Shown here piece by piece: positions 60,521 through 64,000 of a DNA stretch of 64,000 nucleotides. The translations under genes and the position numbers were made by a program. The DNA comes from Pseudorhodoferax soli (GTDB taxonomy: Bacteria; Pseudomonadota; Gammaproteobacteria; Burkholderiales; Burkholderiaceae_C): assembly GCF_003337555.1 (NCBI RefSeq), contig NZ_QPJK01000002.1:248001-312000 (forward strand), given 5' to 3'. The notes beneath the pieces were generated by a model. It was not told where the DNA came from and did not search any database. It worked only from the letters and a program-made list of their open reading frames with translations. Within the stretch, counting starts at the first letter, position 1, and each line of letters starts with the position of its first letter.

Positions 60521-61423
60521 TTAACGTTTGGTGGTGGGGTCGAGCGCCACGCGCATGGATTCGCCCAGCGTGTTGAAGGCCAGCGCGGTCAGCAGGATGG
60601 CCATGCCGGGCGCGTACATCTGTTCGGGGGCCAGTTCCATGTTCTGGTAGGCGCGCGCCAGCATCGAGCCCCAGCTGGGGCTGGGCGGCTGGATGCCCAG
60701 GCCCAGGAAGCTCAGCGAAGCCTCGGCCAGCAGGGCCGCTGCGAGCAGCAGCGTGACCTGCACGATCACGGGCTGCACGGTGTTGGGCAGCACGTGCCGC
60801 CACAGGATGCGCGCCGTGCTGGCGCCGAAGCAGCGCGAGGCATCGACATACAGGTCCTGGCGCACCACCAGCGCGCGCGCACGCACCAGCCGCGCCAGCT
60901 GCGGCGAGAACACGATGCCGACCGAGATCATCCCGTTCGTCAGCCCGATGCCGAGCGCACCCGTCACCGCGATCGCCAGCACGATGGACGGGAAGGACAG
61001 CAGCGCATCGATGAAGCGGCTGATGCCGTCGTCCACCCAGCCGCCCGTGTAGCCGGCCAGCAGCCCCACCGGCACGCCGAGCACGATGGCGATGCTCACC
61101 GCCAGCACGCTGGCGTACAGCGTGCTGGCGGCGCCGTGCAGCATGCGGCTGAACACGTCGCGGCCGAGGTCGTCGGTGCCGAGCAGGTGCGCGGTGCTGG
61201 GTGCGGCCAGCGTGTTGTCCAGGTCCTGCGCCTCGACCGTGTAGGGCGCGAGCAGCGGCGCGGTCAGTGCCAGCACCACCAGCGCTACCAGGAAGGCCAG
61301 GCTCAGCGCGGCACGCAGGTCGCTGCGCAGCCAAGCCAGCAGGCGCCGGATGCCGGTCGGTCGGACTTCGGACTGGTGGGCCGCGGTGCCACCGGCAACC
61401 GGGGCCAGTTCAATCGTGTTCAT
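60521..61423 (-). CDS. dppC: Dipeptide/oligopeptide-type ABC permease (DppC family)
   Basis: A 300-residue permease. After a variable N terminus there are six helices and the LGTDDLGRDVFSRMLHG motif, with the SFLGLGIQPPSPSWGSML end that is diagnostic of DppC/OppC. It pairs with the DppB-like gene upstream. The ATPases DppD/DppF are not in the window. Symbol by family. Confidence 0.93.
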   Translation of the reverse strand: MNTIELAPVAGGTAAHQSEVRPTGIRRLLAWLRSDLRAALSLAFLVALVVLALTAPLLAPYTVEAQDLDNTLAAPSTAHLLGTDDLGRDVFSRMLHGAASTLYASVLAVSIAIVLGVPVGLLAGYTGGWVDDGISRFIDALLSFPSIVLAIAVTGALGIGLTNGMISVGIVFSPQLARLVRARALVVRQDLYVDASRCFGASTARILWRHVLPNTVQPVIVQVTLLLAAALLAEASLSFLGLGIQPPSPSWGSMLARAYQNMELAPEQMYAPGMAILLTALAFNTLGESMRVALDPTTKR

Positions 61424-61447
61424 GCGGATTCCTTCGCGCTGGGGTGC

Positions 61448-62401
61448 TCATGCGATGCGCGGGTCGAGGAAGGTGTAGAGCAGGTCGGCCGTGAGGTTCA
61501 CCGCGATCACCACCAGCACCATCACGAACACCACGCCCTGCACCACGGGCAGGTCGCGCGTGAGCGCGGCGTTGACGATGAGGTTGCCCATGCCGGGGAT
61601 GGCGAACACGGCCTCGACCACCACGGTGGCCGCCAGCATGCGGTTGAACAGCAGCGTGATGACGGTCAGCAGGTTCACGCCGGCGTTCTTGAGGCCGTGC
61701 TTCCACAGGATGGCGCCGGCGCTCAGCCCCTTGGCGCGCAGCGTGCGCACGGGCGGCGACGACAGGATCTCGACCAGCGAGCTGCGCAGCTGGCGCGAGA
61801 CCTCGGCCACGCCGCCGGCCGCCAGCGCAAGCGCCGGCAGGATGGCGTGGTGCAGGGCCGGCCCGATGCCGTCCTGCAGCGCCTTGGCGCCGGTGGCGGG
61901 GAACCAGCCGAAGTCCAGCGCCAGCCAGGCCACCAGCAGCATGGCCAGCCAGAAGTTGGGCACCGCGATGCCCAGCGACGCGATGGACGTCACGGCCCGG
62001 TCGCGCAGGCCGTCGGGCCGGCTGGCCGCCAGCATGCCCAGCGGGATGCCGACCAGCAGCGCCACGCCCATGGCCAGCACCACGATCAGCAGCGTGTTCG
62101 GGAACGCCCGCGCGATGGAGCGCGCCACCTCCTCGCCGGTAGCCAGCGAGCGTGACAGGTCGCCCTGCACCGCATGCCCCAGCCAGCTGCCGTACTGCAC
62201 GAGGAACGGCCGGTTCAGGCCGTAGATCTCGCGGATCTCGTGGATGCGCGCCTCGGTCGCGTTCTCGCCGGCCAGCGTGATGGCGATGTCGCCCGGCATC
62301 AGCTTGAGCAGGCTGAACACCACGAACGTGGCCAGCACCAGCACCGGCAGCGCCTGCAGCAGGCGCCGCCGGACCACGCGCAGACGGCCGGACCTCAGCA
62401 T
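61448..62401 (-). CDS. dppB: Dipeptide/oligopeptide-type ABC permease (DppB family)
   Basis: A 317-residue permease with six helices. LLKLMPGD, LNRPFLVQYGSWL, a SIASLGIAVPNFWLAMLLV stretch and the FAIPGMGNL motif are DppB hallmarks. ATG 62401 is chosen; an in-frame GTG at 62416 is also possible because neither has a clear ribosome site. It lies 31 bp after the binding-protein gene. Confidence 0.92.
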   Translation of the reverse strand: MLRSGRLRVVRRRLLQALPVLVLATFVVFSLLKLMPGDIAITLAGENATEARIHEIREIYGLNRPFLVQYGSWLGHAVQGDLSRSLATGEEVARSIARAFPNTLLIVVLAMGVALLVGIPLGMLAASRPDGLRDRAVTSIASLGIAVPNFWLAMLLVAWLALDFGWFPATGAKALQDGIGPALHHAILPALALAAGGVAEVSRQLRSSLVEILSSPPVRTLRAKGLSAGAILWKHGLKNAGVNLLTVITLLFNRMLAATVVVEAVFAIPGMGNLIVNAALTRDLPVVQGVVFVMVLVVIAVNLTADLLYTFLDPRIA

Positions 62402-62432
62402 GGCATGGCCACGCACATGTGCGCTGCGGCGC

Positions 62433-63971
62433 TCATTGCAGCGAGATGAATTCGTACTTGGGCTTGCCGAGCAGGTTGGACTCGTAGCCCTTCACCTTGG
62501 ACGACGCGGCCACCAGCTCGTACTGGAAGGCCAGCGGCGCCACCAGCGCGTTCTCCATCACGTGGCGCTGCAGGCGCCGGAAGATCAGCGTGCGCGACTC
62601 GATGCGCTCGGCCACGCGGCTCTCGGCCAGCATGTCGGCCAGCTCCTTGCCGGTGTCGACCCGGCCGGCGTTGAAGTACGCATCCTTGCTGTACAGCAGG
62701 CTGTAGGTCATGCTCGGATCGGGCCGGCCGGTCCAGGCCGACAGCAGCATGTCGAACTTCTTCTCGGTGCCGAAGAACTGGCCGCTGATCTCGGGGATGG
62801 TGCCGGTGATGAACTTGAGCCGGATGCCGGCCTCGCGCGCCTGCTCCATCACGATCTCGCTGCGCCGCACGGAATCCTGGTCGGTGTAGCTGCCCACGGT
62901 GAGCTCGATGCCGTCCTTGTAGCCGGCCTCGGCCAGCAGCTTGCGGGCCTTGGCCGGGTCGTGCGGGTACAGGTTGACGAGGCTCTCGTCGAAGGCCCAG
63001 TGGCTCTTGGGCAGGTTCATGTAGGCGGGCTCGCCCACGCCGGCCAGTGAGCCCTTGACGAAGGCCTGCCGGTCCACCGCATGGTTGATGGCCTGGCGCA
63101 CCTTCAGTTTGTCCAGGCCGGGCTTGGCCATGTTGAGGTACAGCTGCAGGCAGTACAGCGTCGGCCCGCTGATCTGGCGCAGCTGCTTGGCCCGGGTGAT
63201 GATGGGGATCAGCCGCGGCGGCACCTGGTAGGCGAAGTCGTTCTGCCCGCTCACCACGGCGCGCAGTCCTGTGGCCAGCTCGGGGATGATGAAGAACTCG
63301 ATGCCGTCGACGAAGGCGCGGTCCTTGCGCCAGTGGTTCTCGGCCCGCGTGACCTCCACCTTCTCGTTGGCGGACCAGCGCACGATCTTCCAGGGGCCGG
63401 CGCCCACGGGCTTGCGGTCGTGCTCGGCACCGAGCGCCTGCACCGCCTTGGGCGAGACCATCATGCCCGCGCGGTCGGACAGGATGGCCGGCAGCGCCGT
63501 GTCGGGCCGCAGCAGCTTCACCGTCACGCGCAGCGGGCCGCTGACCTGCACATCGGCCACGCTCTGCAGGTCGGCCTTGATGTTGGAGCGGGGGTCCTGG
63601 CGGTTGCGGTCGAAGTTGAACTTGACGGCCTCGGCATTCAGCGGCGTGCCGTCGTGGAAGACGATGCCGGGCTGGATCTCCAGCACCATGGTCAGCGGGT
63701 CGGGGAAGGTGTAGCTGGCCAGGCCCGGCTTGGTCTTGAGCGTCTGGTAGTCCCATTCGACCAGCGTGTCGAAGATGGTCCACAGGAAGGTGTGGTCGGA
63801 CCCCGCGCCGCCGGTGGCCGGGTCCAGGCTCGATGGGTTGGCGTTGGCCGAGACCTTGAGCACGCCGCCGCGCTTGGCCGGCGCGGCCTGCGCCCACGCA
63901 GCACCGCCCGTGGCGGCCGTGCCGGCGATGGCACCCGCCATCACCATGAGGTCCCTGCGCGACAACGCCAC
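62433..63971 (-). CDS. dppA: Dipeptide/oligopeptide-type ABC substrate-binding protein
   Basis: A 512-residue family 5 binding protein. The N terminus (MALSRRDLMVMAGAIAGTAA) has the SRRDLM twin-arginine-like motif and a signal peptide ending near AAWAQA, so export by Tat is likely. The mature lobe has YTFPDPLTMVLEIQPGIVFH and the DGTPLNAEAVKFNFDR motif of the family. Ligands of such proteins include peptides, glutathione and other organics. It is the first gene of the long unit in this window; the promoter lies outside or in the last 29 bp. Confidence 0.93.
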   Translation of the reverse strand: MALSRRDLMVMAGAIAGTAATGGAAWAQAAPAKRGGVLKVSANANPSSLDPATGGAGSDHTFLWTIFDTLVEWDYQTLKTKPGLASYTFPDPLTMVLEIQPGIVFHDGTPLNAEAVKFNFDRNRQDPRSNIKADLQSVADVQVSGPLRVTVKLLRPDTALPAILSDRAGMMVSPKAVQALGAEHDRKPVGAGPWKIVRWSANEKVEVTRAENHWRKDRAFVDGIEFFIIPELATGLRAVVSGQNDFAYQVPPRLIPIITRAKQLRQISGPTLYCLQLYLNMAKPGLDKLKVRQAINHAVDRQAFVKGSLAGVGEPAYMNLPKSHWAFDESLVNLYPHDPAKARKLLAEAGYKDGIELTVGSYTDQDSVRRSEIVMEQAREAGIRLKFITGTIPEISGQFFGTEKKFDMLLSAWTGRPDPSMTYSLLYSKDAYFNAGRVDTGKELADMLAESRVAERIESRTLIFRRLQRHVMENALVAPLAFQYELVAASSKVKGYESNLLGKPKYEFISLQ

Positions 63972-64000
63972 GGGGGCTGGCCCGGACGCACGATCGGATT

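Overview
The window is very GC-rich. Its gene order (rluC/rne divergent pair, yceD-rpmF-plsX-fab-rpoE-rseA-rseB, hemCDXY beside ppc) and protein sequences point to a betaproteobacterium of the order Burkholderiales, most likely Comamonadaceae (Acidovorax / Variovorax / Hydrogenophaga-like). This is inferred from gene content; no tRNA, rRNA, CRISPR array or transposase gene was seen.

Positions 1-24,100 are conserved core genome. Read on the minus strand, yceD-rpmF-plsX-fabH-fabD-fabG-acpP-fabF build the L32 ribosomal protein and the fatty-acid initiation and elongation enzymes. They run straight into a small membrane protein and the envelope-stress unit rpoE-rseA-rseB (rseB is cut by the window edge). 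Maf and an RsmI-like methyltransferase diverge from yceD. Then come sppA, a Rieske protein, a HAD phosphatase, rluC and, divergently, rne with a long structured leader and a strong terminator. hemC-hemD-hemX-hemY (minus) make heme precursors and diverge from ppc. A manC-yjfB pair and galE (nucleotide sugars) close this part.

Positions 27-37 kb hold a fatty-acid degradation island: an acyl-CoA dehydrogenase and a thiolase transcribed divergently, a FadB/FadJ-like fusion enzyme, and two paralogous regulators, each made of two TetR halves in one chain. A long imperfect inverted repeat (34,165-34,827) separates the second regulator from the fadB-like gene. Positions 37-50 kb are an accessory mosaic: pirin with a LysR regulator and a broken reductase, a DUF2269 membrane protein, a patatin-like lipase, an orphan trehalose-forming enzyme (TreZ), a secreted Gly/Ser-rich protein, a CioAB/CydAB-type bd oxidase with DUF2474, an Asp-nucleophile hydrolase and several orphan small proteins.

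Positions 50.6-64 kb form one long minus-strand gene train. It encodes a dipeptide/oligopeptide-type binding protein and two permeases, an acyl-CoA carboxylase carboxyltransferase, a double-length CaiB CoA-transferase, an amidohydrolase, and a complete branched-chain-amino-acid-type ABC importer (livHMGF plus binding protein). The layout reads as uptake, CoA activation, (de)carboxylation and hydrolysis of an unidentified organic acid or amide. The last 77 codons of the amidohydrolase are repeated, in decayed form, on the far side of the liv genes, so this importer is bracketed by 234-bp direct repeats. That structure, the paired double-TetR regulators and the long inverted repeat are the most unusual things in the window.
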